From NCBI GenBank assembly GCA_002480925.1, contig DLDA01000023.1, forward strand, positions 12,674 through 76,673: a stretch of DNA of 64,000 nucleotides, written 5' to 3'. The stretch's first letter is position 1. Each line of letters begins with the position of its first letter. This DNA comes from Lachnospiraceae bacterium UBA7784. GTDB taxonomy: Bacteria; Bacillota; Clostridia; Lachnospirales; Lachnospiraceae. The notes under the pieces were generated by a model. It did no database searches. It was not told where the DNA came from and was given only the letters and a program-made list of their open reading frames with translations. The position numbers and the translations under genes are program-made. Positions 50,406 through 58,923 of the stretch are shown piece by piece.

Positions 50406-51105
50406 GTATAGAAGCTCCTTTCCTGTCACACCTGCTTATATGGGACTGAATGAGATTGGTGATGGATAATATGATAAGACCAAGTATCCAGAAAATAATG
50501 CCGGCCTCAATATAGAGCTCGAGCTGACCGCGGCCATAGTTGTTTTTTCCAAGCTGCTGTGCCTTACCGAGAATATCATAAACGCCAATGACCGAGGCGA
50601 TAGAGGTGTTCTTCATTAGCTCGATTATCATATTTGATGTATTGGGGAGCGCAGCGATAGCTCCCTGTGGAAGAATAACTCTTCTGAAGATCTGCATCCT
50701 TCCCATGCCAAGACTTGTTGCAGCCTCTATCTGTCCATTGTCGATCGACATATATGCGGATCTGAAGATCTCTGCAAAGAAGCAGGCTTCATTTATTGAG
50801 AAGGAAATTATAGCATAGACGGAAGGATTCATTGACGAGGTGTCTATTCCATTGGAATAGGCGACAAGCGGAATCAGGATAAAGACTAAAAGCAGCTGGA
50901 CCATCATCGGTGTTCCGCGCATAAATGAGATGATGACATAGGAAATAACATTAGCCGCCTTGTTTTTTCCCAGCCTCCCCCAGGCCAGGAGAAGACCAAG
51001 GAAAAGAGCGATTATTACTGAAATGAGAAGCAGCTCCATTGTAGCCGGAAGAGCCGACATAAGAGCGGGGAAGTACTGTCTCATTACTTCAATAGATTTA
51101 AGCAT
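50398..51105 (-). CDS. Amino-acid ABC transporter permease (first)
   Basis: A 235-residue HisQ/HisM-type permease with five spans. The EAA loop is IEAATSLGMGRMQIFRRVILP; PMMVQLLLVFILIP is typical for the family. AAAGGAG precedes the ATG. Together with the second permease, the lipoprotein and the ATPase, it forms a complete polar amino-acid importer. Substrate not known from sequence; the divergent operon of an oxidative amino-acid pathway suggests the transported compound is that substrate. Confidence 0.9.
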   Translation of the reverse strand: MLKSIEVMRQYFPALMSALPATMELLLISVIIALFLGLLLAWGRLGKNKAANVISYVIISFMRGTPMMVQLLLVFILIPLVAYSNGIDTSSMNPSVYAIISFSINEACFFAEIFRSAYMSIDNGQIEAATSLGMGRMQIFRRVILPQGAIAALPNTSNMIIELMKNTSIASVIGVYDILGKAQQLGKNNYGRGQLELYIEAGIIFWILGLIILSITNLIQSHISRCDRKGASIHV

Positions 51106-51132
51106 AGATTTCTCCTTTCCTGTCAGGAGGCC

Positions 51133-52056
51133 TTAGTCGTTGTACCAGTCTGCCTTGTCCTTAGAATAACCATCATAATCAAAAAGTGATCCGGTATCCT
51201 TAGCGACCTGAATATAATCCTTGCCAAGCCACTTGTCAGAGAGATTCTTCAAGGTGCCGTCCTTATACAGCTCAACGGTAGCCTCATTTACGGCTTCTCG
51301 TAAATCTGTAAGGCTCTTGTTAAATACAGGTACGCAAGGGGCTGTAGTGACAGGATCTGAGCAGAAGGTCTTTGAAGCAAGAGATGAATCAGACTTTACA
51401 AGATCATTGTACATTGTCTCACCGCCGAACCAGCAGTCATATTTTCCGCTGATCACATCATTCAGACCGTCGAGGTAAGGGATATATTCACTTGTAGGAT
51501 CCTGTGTATACTTTACATCAGGATATTTCTGATGCATATCTGAAAGAACCACTGAAAGTCCATCATTTGGCGGATTAGGAACCAGACTCTTATTGTCAAG
51601 GTCCTCAAATTTCTTGAAGGAATCCTCTTTTCTTGATATCAGATTGACAGGATAGTAGGCGTCCGGGATACCAAGTATGAAGTTCTTTTTTCTTGCAGGA
51701 GTAACGAAATGAGCTGAGCAGGAGAATGCATATGTCCCTGCCTGAATAGCAGCCGGAGCAGCATCAGCGCTTACAGATACGTATTTAAACTTATAATCCT
51801 TAAGCTTTTCGTCAACAGCCTTCATCCATTCGTAATCATAGCCCTGCATTTTCCCTTTTTCGTCTGTGTAGGTGTATGGAGCCATTCCGTCAAGCACCGC
51901 AACGGTTACCTCATATGTCCCGTCAGAGAGCTTTTTTACAGCTGCTATGCTGCCCGAAGTTCCTTTAGAGCCTGACCCTGCTGTTTTTGTGCATCCTGCA
52001 AGAAGCGAGAATGACATGATGCCTGTCAGAATAAGCGAGATTATTCTTTTCTTCAT
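51133..52056 (-). CDS. Amino-acid ABC transporter substrate-binding lipoprotein
   Basis: A 307-residue family 3 solute-binding protein. Lipoprotein signal MKKRIISLILTGIMSFSLLA-GC with lipidated Cys22. Mature region has the family stretch APYTYTDEKGKMQGYDYEWMKAV (first residues quoted in part) and a later WFGGETMYNDL. AAAGGAGG precedes the ATG. It should capture a polar amino acid or derivative for the importer. The C-terminal LSDKWLGKDYIQ is typical of HisJ-like proteins. Confidence 0.9.
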   Translation of the reverse strand: MKKRIISLILTGIMSFSLLAGCTKTAGSGSKGTSGSIAAVKKLSDGTYEVTVAVLDGMAPYTYTDEKGKMQGYDYEWMKAVDEKLKDYKFKYVSVSADAAPAAIQAGTYAFSCSAHFVTPARKKNFILGIPDAYYPVNLISRKEDSFKKFEDLDNKSLVPNPPNDGLSVVLSDMHQKYPDVKYTQDPTSEYIPYLDGLNDVISGKYDCWFGGETMYNDLVKSDSSLASKTFCSDPVTTAPCVPVFNKSLTDLREAVNEATVELYKDGTLKNLSDKWLGKDYIQVAKDTGSLFDYDGYSKDKADWYND

Positions 52057-52080
52057 AGTTTTGCCTCCTTTTCTAAGAAA

Positions 52081-52842
52081 TCATGCACTTGCCCGAGGAT
52101 TATTGATCCTCTCCAGAAAGGCTTTTGCTCTTTCTGTTTTCGGGTGGTTTATCACCTGGTCGGGAGTTCCGTTTTCTACAACGACTCCCCCGTCCATAAA
52201 TATGACCCTGCTTGCTGCCTCATTTGCAAAGGCTATCTCATGTGTGACAATGACCATAGTGATACCGGTCTTTGCTACATCTCTGATGCATTTAAGTACT
52301 TCTCCGACAAGCTCCGGATCAAGGGCTGAGGTAGGCTCGTCAAAGAGTATTACCTCAGGCTTCATTACAAGAGCTCTGGCGATCGAGACCCTCTGCTGTT
52401 GTCCTCCTGAAAGCTGGGCAGGATAGAAATCTGCCTTGTCTAAGAGGCCTACCTTATCAAGCGCTGTCTGGGCAACGTCCTTTGCCTTTCCTTTAGGCAT
52501 TTTTTTTACGATTAAGAGACCCTCCATCACGTTTTCTATAGCTGTACGATTACGAAAGAGGTTATACTGCTGGAAAACCATTGCTGTTTTCTGACGGAGA
52601 GCTCTGACCTTTTTCTTGTTCTTTTCCTGACACTTCACTGTCATGCCATCGATCGTGATCTCGCCAGCATCGGCTGGATCCAGAAAATTTATCGTACGAA
52701 GCATTGTTGTCTTTCCGGAACCGCTTGGTCCTAAGATAACGACGACCTCACCACGGGATATAGAGATATTTACTCCATTCAGCACGTTGTTGTCGCCGAA
52801 ACGCTTGTAGACATTTGTAATGTCAAGTACCTTTTCTGCCAT
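52081..52842 (-). CDS. Amino-acid ABC transporter ATPase
   Basis: A 253-residue GlnQ/HisP-type ATPase. Walker A GPSGSGKTTML near residue 35, Q-loop in VFQQYNLF, signature LSGGQQQRVSIARAL, Walker B VILFDEPTSALDP and the H-loop VTHEIAFA are all intact. AAAGGAGGAC stands before the ATG. It is the first gene of the transport operon, preceded by a promoter and a leader with a terminator hairpin, so operon expression may be attenuated. Confidence 0.95.
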   Translation of the reverse strand: MAEKVLDITNVYKRFGDNNVLNGVNISISRGEVVVILGPSGSGKTTMLRTINFLDPADAGEITIDGMTVKCQEKNKKKVRALRQKTAMVFQQYNLFRNRTAIENVMEGLLIVKKMPKGKAKDVAQTALDKVGLLDKADFYPAQLSGGQQQRVSIARALVMKPEVILFDEPTSALDPELVGEVLKCIRDVAKTGITMVIVTHEIAFANEAASRVIFMDGGVVVENGTPDQVINHPKTERAKAFLERINNPRASA

Positions 52843-52875
52843 GATCTGTCCTCCTTTCTTTTTACTCTGCTAACG

Positions 52876-52908
52876 AAAAAGGCGCTTGTCCGTGACCGGA
52901 TAAGCGCC
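52876..52908 (-). terminator. Terminator hairpin in the leader of the amino-acid transport operon
   Basis: On the reverse strand GGCGCTTATCCG pairs with CGGACAAGCGCC around GTCA, then TTTTT. It lies between the operon promoter and the ATPase ribosome binding site, so it is placed as an attenuator; it may also end lysR transcripts. Confidence 0.85.
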
Positions 52909-52949
52909 CTTGCTTTCTTGCAGCTTGTGATTTGCTTTTGTTGTGTGCA

Positions 52950-52978
52950 ATAATATTCTTCTTTTCCTGGCTTGTCAA
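52950..52978 (-). promoter_or_regulatory. Sigma-A promoter for the amino-acid transport operon
   Basis: Reverse strand: perfect TTGACA, 17-base spacer, TATTAT. +1 near 52943, giving a leader of about 100 bases that contains the terminator hairpin. Confidence 0.8.
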
Positions 52979-53036
52979 GCGAAAATTTTAGCAGAACCAG
53001 TCGTTTTTAGCAAAACTATTTTTAGTAGGGATTTTT

Positions 53037-53903
53037 CTAAAAAAAATTTTTGGCGAAATCTATAAAGGTCCTTGAGGCTGGTGAAAGGAGGCTGGCATCA
53101 AGGCAGGCAATGCCAAGAACTCGCTTTGCCGGTGGATATAGAGGCAGGATATCTAAGTTCTTTATCTCACCTCTTATTATCAGCTCTGAAAGGATCGATA
53201 CGCCAAGACCAGAGCCTACCATGGAGATGATAGAACGGTCATCAAAGAATGAAAAACTGGCTGAATTTGCGATATCGGTATCACGCAGAGCCTTGTTTAT
53301 GTCATAATCGTTGCCGGCTGCAGAAATGATCAGATTCATATCCTTGAGATCGGTGACAAGGAGCTTTTTGTGCTTTTTTACATAATCGCTTCCTTTTGGA
53401 AATATTGCGACCAGAGGATCATCCATTAGTGGGATGAAGTCTCCCTTAAAGCTGTCAGGAACGCTCATAAATGCGAAATCCACATTGTGCTCCTTAAGGT
53501 CATTAAGGATAGAGTCAACTCCTCCTTCCCGGATCGAAAACTGTATCGTTGGATGCAAACGACTGAATTGCTTCAGGATATTTGGCAGCAGATGAATGGA
53601 AACAGAGGAGTAAGTGCCTATGCTTATCTGTCCTTCTTCAAGCCCGTTGATAGCAGATATAGTCTCGTTCAGGTTTTCTCTCCGCTCCAAAAGTCCCTTC
53701 ATGGCAGGAAGCAGCTGCTGTCCCATAGGAGTAAGTGTAAGCCCGTACTTCTGCCTGATAGCCAGTATAAAACCGCATTCCTCCTCCATGGTCTTTAAGA
53801 TATGGCTGACACCGGGCTGCGAGTATCCCAGCCGCTCGGCAGTCTTTGATATATTTCTTGTTTCACTTAGATCTATGAAGACCTCACATTCGCGCAGTTC
53901 CAT
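53037..53903 (-). CDS. LysR-family transcriptional regulator
   Basis: A 288-residue LysR regulator. The N-terminal winged helix has the pattern FIDLSETRNISKTAERLGYSQ (residues quoted in part), PGVSHILKTMEEECG. A PBP-like effector domain follows (residues about 90-288). It stands divergently before the ridA/dehydrogenase operon and upstream of the transport operon and probably regulates both in response to the amino acid. GGAGG precedes the ATG. A perfect palindrome (53928-53950) in the intergenic region is a candidate binding site. Confidence 0.92.
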   Translation of the reverse strand: MELRECEVFIDLSETRNISKTAERLGYSQPGVSHILKTMEEECGFILAIRQKYGLTLTPMGQQLLPAMKGLLERRENLNETISAINGLEEGQISIGTYSSVSIHLLPNILKQFSRLHPTIQFSIREGGVDSILNDLKEHNVDFAFMSVPDSFKGDFIPLMDDPLVAIFPKGSDYVKKHKKLLVTDLKDMNLIISAAGNDYDINKALRDTDIANSASFSFFDDRSIISMVGSGLGVSILSELIIRGEIKNLDILPLYPPAKRVLGIACLDASLLSPASRTFIDFAKNFF

Positions 53904-53927
53904 AATATTACCTCCATTCCATGACCC

Positions 53928-53950
53928 AGATATAATTATAATTTATATCT
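53928..53950. promoter_or_regulatory. Candidate LysR operator
   Basis: AGATATAA and TTATATCT are perfect inverse repeats around a seven-base centre, matching the T-N11-A layout of LysR boxes, 25 bases before the lysR start. Suits autoregulation and control of the divergent operon. Confidence 0.5.
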
Positions 53951-54080
53951 GATATAAAGACAAGGAACTTTACTTATGCCTGATGAAAGGATATTATCGG
54001 TGCATGAAAACAAACGGAATGGCCAGACGTCAATGAGGAGGTCAGTGGTCAGCCGGACAGATAAGAAAGGAGAAAATAAT

Positions 54081-54458
54081 ATGATTAGAACACAGCTTAG
54101 ATCGGATTTCTGCGGAGAGGAACATGGACCATATGCACTTGGAGTAAAGATGGGAAATCTGGTTTTTACAACCCAGATCGGAACAGACAAGTCAGGAGAA
54201 ATGGTTGCAGGAGGTATCAAGGAGCAGACAAAGGCTCTTATGGAGAATGCAAAGGCTGTTCTTACTGCAGCGGGAGCGGATTTCTCTATGGTTGGAAAGG
54301 TTACGATCTATATTAAGGATATCAATATGATCCCTGATATGAATTCAGTTTACAAGGAATATTTCACTGAGGGAGACTATCCTGCCAGATGCTGCACCCA
54401 GTGCGTTGATATGGTAGACGGGTGTCTGGTGGAAATGGAGTTCGTAGCAGTGATCTGA
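54081..54458 (+). CDS. RidA-family imine deaminase
   Basis: A 125-residue RidA/YjgF/UK114 protein. RidA hydrolyses reactive enamine/imine intermediates to 2-oxo acids and ammonia. The conserved Arg is in DYPARCCTQC, the Glu in LVEMEFVAV, and GPYALGVKMGNLVFTTQIG is the N-terminal pattern. The ATG with AGAAAGGAG upstream is chosen; a longer frame starting 105 bases earlier is not supported. It is the first gene of the FAD/Fe-S dehydrogenase operon, where imines would be formed. Cys at 108-109 region (RCC) is unusual but not disruptive. Confidence 0.92.
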   Translation: MIRTQLRSDFCGEEHGPYALGVKMGNLVFTTQIGTDKSGEMVAGGIKEQTKALMENAKAVLTAAGADFSMVGKVTIYIKDINMIPDMNSVYKEYFTEGDYPARCCTQCVDMVDGCLVEMEFVAVI

Positions 54459-54497
54459 TTATTTTCCTGCTTTTTAATATGAAAGGATGTGAATTGT

Positions 54498-54824
54498 ATG
54501 TCCGAACGAATATGCGAGCATGTGGTACTTGATGTAGAGCCGGCAGGAAAAAAGGTCTCTATCTCAGTGGATGGAAAAGAAATCGAGGCCTATGAGGGGG
54601 AACCGATCCTTTCAGCCCTCCTTGCTGCAGGTATCAGGATCAACAGATATACGGTAAAAAGACGTGAGCCAAGAGGACTATTCTGTGGAATAGGGCAGTG
54701 TAGTGACTGCTCGATGATAGTGGACGGAAAGGCTAATGTGCGCACCTGTATTACTCCGGTCAGGGATGGAATGGTGATCCTGACTCAGGATGGGCTGGGA
54801 AGCGGAAAGGAGGCAGCTTCATGA
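54498..54824 (+). CDS. 2Fe-2S protein (HcnA / sarcosine-oxidase-alpha N-terminal type)
   Basis: A 108-residue ferredoxin-like subunit. The plant-type 2Fe-2S ligands are in RGLFCGIGQCSDCSMIV and later NVRTC. Proteins of this kind form the small Fe-S subunit of HcnABC, opine oxidase and hydroxyproline dehydrogenase complexes, passing electrons from the amine-oxidising flavin. The start is ATG ten bases after GAAAGGA; a GTG nine bases earlier is possible. The stop overlaps the next FAD subunit. Confidence 0.9.
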   Translation: MSERICEHVVLDVEPAGKKVSISVDGKEIEAYEGEPILSALLAAGIRINRYTVKRREPRGLFCGIGQCSDCSMIVDGKANVRTCITPVRDGMVILTQDGLGSGKEAAS

Positions 54825-55963
54825 GTATAAGAAAAGCAGATGTGCTTGTGATAGGTGCCGGGCCAGCCGGACTATCAGCATCGATAGAGGCTGCAAGGCT
54901 AGGGGCAGATGTGATTATCGTTGACCTGAATATGAAGCCGGGCGGGCAGCTGTTTAAGCAGATCCATAAGTTTTTCGGATCGAGTGCCCATCATTCGGGA
55001 AGCAGAGGAATAGATATAGGAAGGATGCTTCTTGATGAAGCAAAGGATGCAGGCGTTACTATCTGGCTAAAGAGTACGGTAATAGGTATTTTTCCTGGGA
55101 AAAAGGTAAGCATAGAGAGGGAGATGGATGATGGGACAAGTGAGCTTGTAACCCTGCTGCCAGAGGAAATAGTGATCGCCACAGGGGCATCTGAAAATGT
55201 GATCAGGTTTAAGAACTGGACCACACCGGGAGTGATGGGAGCCGGAGCAGCCCAGACCATGATAAACGTAAATCATGTAAGACCTGGTAAAAGAGTCGTG
55301 ATGCTTGGAAGTGGAAATGTAGGACTTATCGTTTCCTATCAGCTCATGCAGGCCGGATGCGATGTAGCCGCTCTTGTCGAGGCAGCCCCAAAGGTCGGGG
55401 GATATGCTGTTCATGCGGCAAAGATCAGAAGAGCAGGTGTGCCGATCCTTCTTCGCCATACGATCACAGAGGCTGTGATCGGAGAGGACGGAACAGTAAG
55501 CGGAGCTGTTATCGCAGAGGTAGATGAGCATTTCAAGCCGATTCCTGGAACAGAGGAGACTATTGACTGTGATGTGATCACTCTTGCAGCAGGCCTTAAA
55601 CCGACCATGGATCTGATAAAGCTTGCTGGCTGTGAGCTTACATTTGACGGTGTATTCGGAGGCTATATCCCGCTTCATGATGAGAATATGGAGACAAGTG
55701 TCAGAGGAGTATTTGTTGCAGGCGATTCCACAGGGGTGGAAGAGGCCAACACCGCTCTTGATGAGGGCAGGATAGCGGGTATTTCGGCCGCGGTTTCCTT
55801 AGGACTTATCAGTGGCTCTGACGCCGATGAAAGGCGTGATGCTATCTGGGAGAGGCTTGATTCACTTAGAATGGGGCCGTTCGGAGAACGCAGAAAGAAG
55901 GAAAAGGATCATCTGATAGGACTGTTCCATGAGGAAGTAAAGGATCAGCGGGCATTTGCCTGA
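54821..55963 (+). CDS. FAD/NAD(P)-binding oxidoreductase subunit (HcnB / opine oxidase A type)
   Basis: A 380-residue flavoprotein. The FAD fingerprint VLVIGAGPAGLSASIEAARL is at residues about 8-27, a second nucleotide-binding GSGNVGLIVSYQLM at about 164, and the C-terminal GVFVAGDSTGVEEANTALDEG shows the FAD-binding end. It most probably moves electrons between the Fe-S proteins and NAD or a ferredoxin. AAAGGAGG precedes the ATG, which overlaps the 2Fe-2S gene stop. Lacks fused Fe-S segments seen in larger sarcosine oxidase alpha chains, so it is a split version. Confidence 0.9.
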   Translation: MSIRKADVLVIGAGPAGLSASIEAARLGADVIIVDLNMKPGGQLFKQIHKFFGSSAHHSGSRGIDIGRMLLDEAKDAGVTIWLKSTVIGIFPGKKVSIEREMDDGTSELVTLLPEEIVIATGASENVIRFKNWTTPGVMGAGAAQTMINVNHVRPGKRVVMLGSGNVGLIVSYQLMQAGCDVAALVEAAPKVGGYAVHAAKIRRAGVPILLRHTITEAVIGEDGTVSGAVIAEVDEHFKPIPGTEETIDCDVITLAAGLKPTMDLIKLAGCELTFDGVFGGYIPLHDENMETSVRGVFVAGDSTGVEEANTALDEGRIAGISAAVSLGLISGSDADERRDAIWERLDSLRMGPFGERRKKEKDHLIGLFHEEVKDQRAFA

Positions 55964-55978
55964 GAAAGGAATTGTCAT

Positions 55979-56473
55979 ATGTCTATAGCAGAATGCGGTT
56001 ATCTTACCTATGATGAACTAAAGGAATGCCAGACCCTTCCTTCTGATGAAAGATTCGAAAGGGGACCTGTAGCAGTTATAGAATGTGTCCAGCAGATTCC
56101 CTGTAATCCATGCGAGGCCGCCTGTCATTTCGGAGCGATAAAGATCGGAGAGCCTATAACTACGCTTCCAGCGCTTGATGCAGAAAAATGTGTAGGCTGC
56201 GGAGTCTGTGTGAGCAGATGCCCGGGACTGGCTATATTTGTAGTGAATAAGACCTATACAAAGGATACGGCAACGGTTTCATTTCCATATGAATATGAAC
56301 CGGTTCCCAAAGAGGGAGAGGAAAAGACGGCAGTAAATCGCATGGGCGAGGCGGTCTGCAGCGGAAAGATAGTAAAGGTGGCAGATCCGGTTTCATTTGA
56401 CCATACCCCTGTTGTTACAATAGAGATCCCCAGGGAATACGCCGATGAGGTTCGTTCTATAGAAAGAGGGTGA
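55979..56473 (+). CDS. 4Fe-4S ferredoxin-like subunit
   Basis: A 164-residue protein. Two cysteine-rich patterns: CVQQIPCNPCEAACHFGAI (one cluster) and CVGCGVCVSRCPGLAI (CxxCxxCxxxCP, the second). It connects the flavins to a low-potential acceptor. The C-terminal ~60 residues (KIVKVADPVSFDHTPVV) may be a small beta-rich domain. GAAAGGA precedes the ATG. Its stop overlaps the ribosome binding site of the BFD gene. A comparable subunit occurs in archaeal dye-linked proline dehydrogenases. Confidence 0.88.
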   Translation: MSIAECGYLTYDELKECQTLPSDERFERGPVAVIECVQQIPCNPCEAACHFGAIKIGEPITTLPALDAEKCVGCGVCVSRCPGLAIFVVNKTYTKDTATVSFPYEYEPVPKEGEEKTAVNRMGEAVCSGKIVKVADPVSFDHTPVVTIEIPREYADEVRSIERG

Positions 56474-56478
56474 GTATA

Positions 56479-56763
56479 ATGGAAGAATATATTGATGATG
56501 ATATGATAGTCTGCCGTTGCGAGGAAGTCACGGCCGGAGAGATCAGGGAGGCAGTAAGGGACGGAGCCAAGGACGTGGTCGGAGTAAAGAGGCGAACAAG
56601 AGCTGGCATGGGACTCTGTCAGGGAAGAACATGCGAGAAGCTTGTAATGGCTATAATAGCCCGGGAGCTGTCCAAGAGACCGGATCAGGTAGGAACTAGC
56701 TCCGCCAGACCACCAGTAAGGCCGGTTACCTTTGGAGAGCTTGCAGATGCGGAGGTGATCTGA
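56479..56763 (+). CDS. BFD-like 2Fe-2S protein
   Basis: A 94-residue bacterioferritin-associated-ferredoxin-like domain. The four Cys are in VCRCEEVTAGEI and GMGLCQGRTCEKL. It typically passes electrons in flavin/Fe-S complexes (same fold as in NirB, HcnA-type proteins). GAGGGTGA lies five bases before the ATG. Only one base separates it from the DAO-type gene. Confidence 0.87.
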   Translation: MEEYIDDDMIVCRCEEVTAGEIREAVRDGAKDVVGVKRRTRAGMGLCQGRTCEKLVMAIIARELSKRPDQVGTSSARPPVRPVTFGELADAEVI

Positions 56764-56764
56764 G

Positions 56765-57967
56765 ATGGAAAAGTATTATGATGTTATAGTAATAGGAGCC
56801 GGGGCCATAGGTTCAAGTGTGGCATATCATCTTCAGGAGGCGGGCTTTCAGACAGCTCTTCTTGAAAAAAAGGACGTGGCAAGCGGATCATCAAGCCATT
56901 GTGATGCAGTCGGACTGATATGTGATAAGCTTCCTGGAATAGATACGAAAATGGGACAGGCCTCTATAGATTATTTCGGGGTTCTGGCGAAGAAATTCAA
57001 ATATGATTTTGAATACAATCCCAAGGGCTGCCTTTACATCTGTGAGACAAAGCCGGAATTCGATGCAGCAAGTGAATATTGTGCAAAGCAGAATGCAGAT
57101 GGCTATCCAATGCGTATGGTGAGGACTGAGGAGCTGTGCGAGATGGAGCCATATATAGCAAAGGATCTGTACGGAGCCCTTTATACTCCGAAAAGTGGTT
57201 CTGTAGCAGTAAATCCATATAAGCTCTGCTTTGCTTTTGTGCATGAGGCAAAGGAAGCTGGACTCGACTGTTATACCTACTGTGATATTAAAAGCATCGA
57301 TCTGAATAAAGAGACAAATGCGGTTGAGAGCGTGGAAACTAATTACGGCAGGTTTCATACTAAAAAAATAGTTGACTGTGCAGGCGTCTGGGCTCCTGAG
57401 ATAGGAAAGCTTGTGGGCATTGACATCCCTATTGAGCCACGTAAGGGAACAAATCTGGTTTCTGAGCAGACGCCTCAGCTCTGCTTTCATAAGATACTGG
57501 AATATGGCTATATGATGAGCAAGTTTGACAGTATAAATTTCAAAAGGGCAGTAAGTCCGCTTGTTGATAAGCAGAATATAGCCTTTAATCTGGAATATAC
57601 TATGGCGCATAATCTTCTCGTCGGAGGAAACAGATTATTCCGCGGTATGGATACACGGACCGAGATTGAGACCATGAAGGCTATCAGCGAAAGGGCAATG
57701 AGATTTTATCCAAAGCTACGTGATATCAAATGTATTCGCGCCTATTCGGGTGTCAGGCCTTTTGTAAAGGATCATCTGCCAATAGTATCCGATGTTGATT
57801 CTGTTCCGGGCTTCTATATAGCAGCCGGTCATGAGGGGGATGGAATATGCTTTTCACCTATCACGGGTAAATTCGTAAAACAGCTTATCTGCAATGAACC
57901 TACTGATTTTGACATTTCAAAGCTTGATTACTCGAGATTTGCAGAAAAGGAAGCCATCGCTTCATAG
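56765..57967 (+). CDS. DAO-family FAD-dependent amine dehydrogenase
   Basis: A 400-residue flavoprotein of the D-amino-acid oxidase (DAO) family, the probable catalytic subunit. FAD fingerprint VIVIGAGAIGSSVAYHL at residues 7-23, ALLEKKDVASGSS, and C-terminal FYIAAGHEGDGICFSP close the FAD fold; PRKGTNLVSEQ lies in the middle. Relatives include HcnC, sarcosine oxidase beta and hydroxyproline/proline dehydrogenases, which oxidise C-N bonds to imines. Substrate unknown: a D-amino acid, proline-type imino acid or N-substituted amino acid would fit. GAGGTGATCTGAG precedes the ATG. Confidence 0.9.
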   Translation: MEKYYDVIVIGAGAIGSSVAYHLQEAGFQTALLEKKDVASGSSSHCDAVGLICDKLPGIDTKMGQASIDYFGVLAKKFKYDFEYNPKGCLYICETKPEFDAASEYCAKQNADGYPMRMVRTEELCEMEPYIAKDLYGALYTPKSGSVAVNPYKLCFAFVHEAKEAGLDCYTYCDIKSIDLNKETNAVESVETNYGRFHTKKIVDCAGVWAPEIGKLVGIDIPIEPRKGTNLVSEQTPQLCFHKILEYGYMMSKFDSINFKRAVSPLVDKQNIAFNLEYTMAHNLLVGGNRLFRGMDTRTEIETMKAISERAMRFYPKLRDIKCIRAYSGVRPFVKDHLPIVSDVDSVPGFYIAAGHEGDGICFSPITGKFVKQLICNEPTDFDISKLDYSRFAEKEAIAS

Positions 57968-57976
57968 GAGGCGCCT

Positions 57977-58759
57977 ATGGAAAAGAGACCATACGGATAT
58001 ATTATGCCGGATAGTTACAACTATACTGCTCAGATGAGAAAAGGACAGAATATAGCTGGCTTTCCTATAGGAATAATCTATATAGAGGATGTCTGGTATC
58101 CAATGCTTCCGGGAAATGTGGTAAATGGTTATACATTTCCCTTCCCTGTCAGACTTATGCCTGTAAAGGGGCTTACGGCCGAGGCGCTTTTTAACAGAGA
58201 AAGCTTTGTAAAGGATGCCGTCCTTAGCGCCTGTCACAGGCTTGAAACAGAAGGAGTCAGGGCTATAAGCGGAGCCTGCGGCTTTTTTGGTAACTATCAG
58301 GATATTGTATCAGAGGAGACAGGGGTTCCGGTCGCTCTCTCATCATTAGTCCAGCTCCCATGGATCGCTTCTCTATTAAAGAGCCATGAGAAGATAGGAG
58401 TGCTTACTGCCGATCGCTCGTCATTTTCTGATGCACTGCTTGACAGCTGTGGAATAGCGGAAAATATAAGGAAAAGACTGGTAGTGAGTGGCATGGAAGA
58501 TACTGATGAATTTTCCTGTGTGATAAGGAATTTCGGCCAGTTTAATGTCAGAGCTGCCTGTAATGAGCTGGTCGATGCAGCGGTGCGCCTTACATCCGGG
58601 TATGAAGATGTTGGAGCAATTCTTCTGGAATGCTCAGATATGCCACCGTTCGCAGCTGAGGTCCAGAGAGCTGTGAACCTTCCGGTCTGGGACTTTACGA
58701 CTCTTATAAACTGGCTTTATCTGGGAGTGGTAAGAAAACCCTTCGCCGGGGTCATATAA
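57977..58759 (+). CDS. Aspartate/glutamate racemase-family protein
   Basis: A 260-residue protein resembling the Asp/Glu/hydantoin racemase superfamily. The two Cys that act as acid/base in this fold are in SGACGFFGNYQ (about residue 98) and LLECSDMPPFA (about residue 218). Its location at the end of the oxidation operon suggests conversion of an L-amino acid to the D form (or another epimerisation) before oxidation. The protein differs from housekeeping MurI. AGGAGG precedes the ATG. A strong terminator follows 18 bases later. Confidence 0.85.
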   Translation: MEKRPYGYIMPDSYNYTAQMRKGQNIAGFPIGIIYIEDVWYPMLPGNVVNGYTFPFPVRLMPVKGLTAEALFNRESFVKDAVLSACHRLETEGVRAISGACGFFGNYQDIVSEETGVPVALSSLVQLPWIASLLKSHEKIGVLTADRSSFSDALLDSCGIAENIRKRLVVSGMEDTDEFSCVIRNFGQFNVRAACNELVDAAVRLTSGYEDVGAILLECSDMPPFAAEVQRAVNLPVWDFTTLINWLYLGVVRKPFAGVI

Positions 58760-58777
58760 GAATCTATTTTCATAAAA

Positions 58778-58822
58778 AAGCCACACCTGACCACCTGGCC
58801 GCAGGTGTGGCTTGTCTTTTTT
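58778..58822 (+). terminator. Rho-independent terminator after the dehydrogenase operon
   Basis: AAGCCACACCTG / CAGGTGTGGCTT stem of 12 pairs, a loop of about 12 bases, then GTCTTTTTT. Confidence 0.95.
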
Positions 58823-58923
58823 CACATTTTTATTTTACAGTACCCCTTCCTTTACTTTTACTTCATATAAGCTGATCGTATCAGAAATTCCCCCATTCTG
58901 CAACCGATTCCCTGTATGCGCGA

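Noticed and set aside
53976-54080. 35-residue N-terminal extension of RidA
   Set aside because: RidA proteins start at the later ATG, which has AGAAAGGAG; the extension has no homology-like features.
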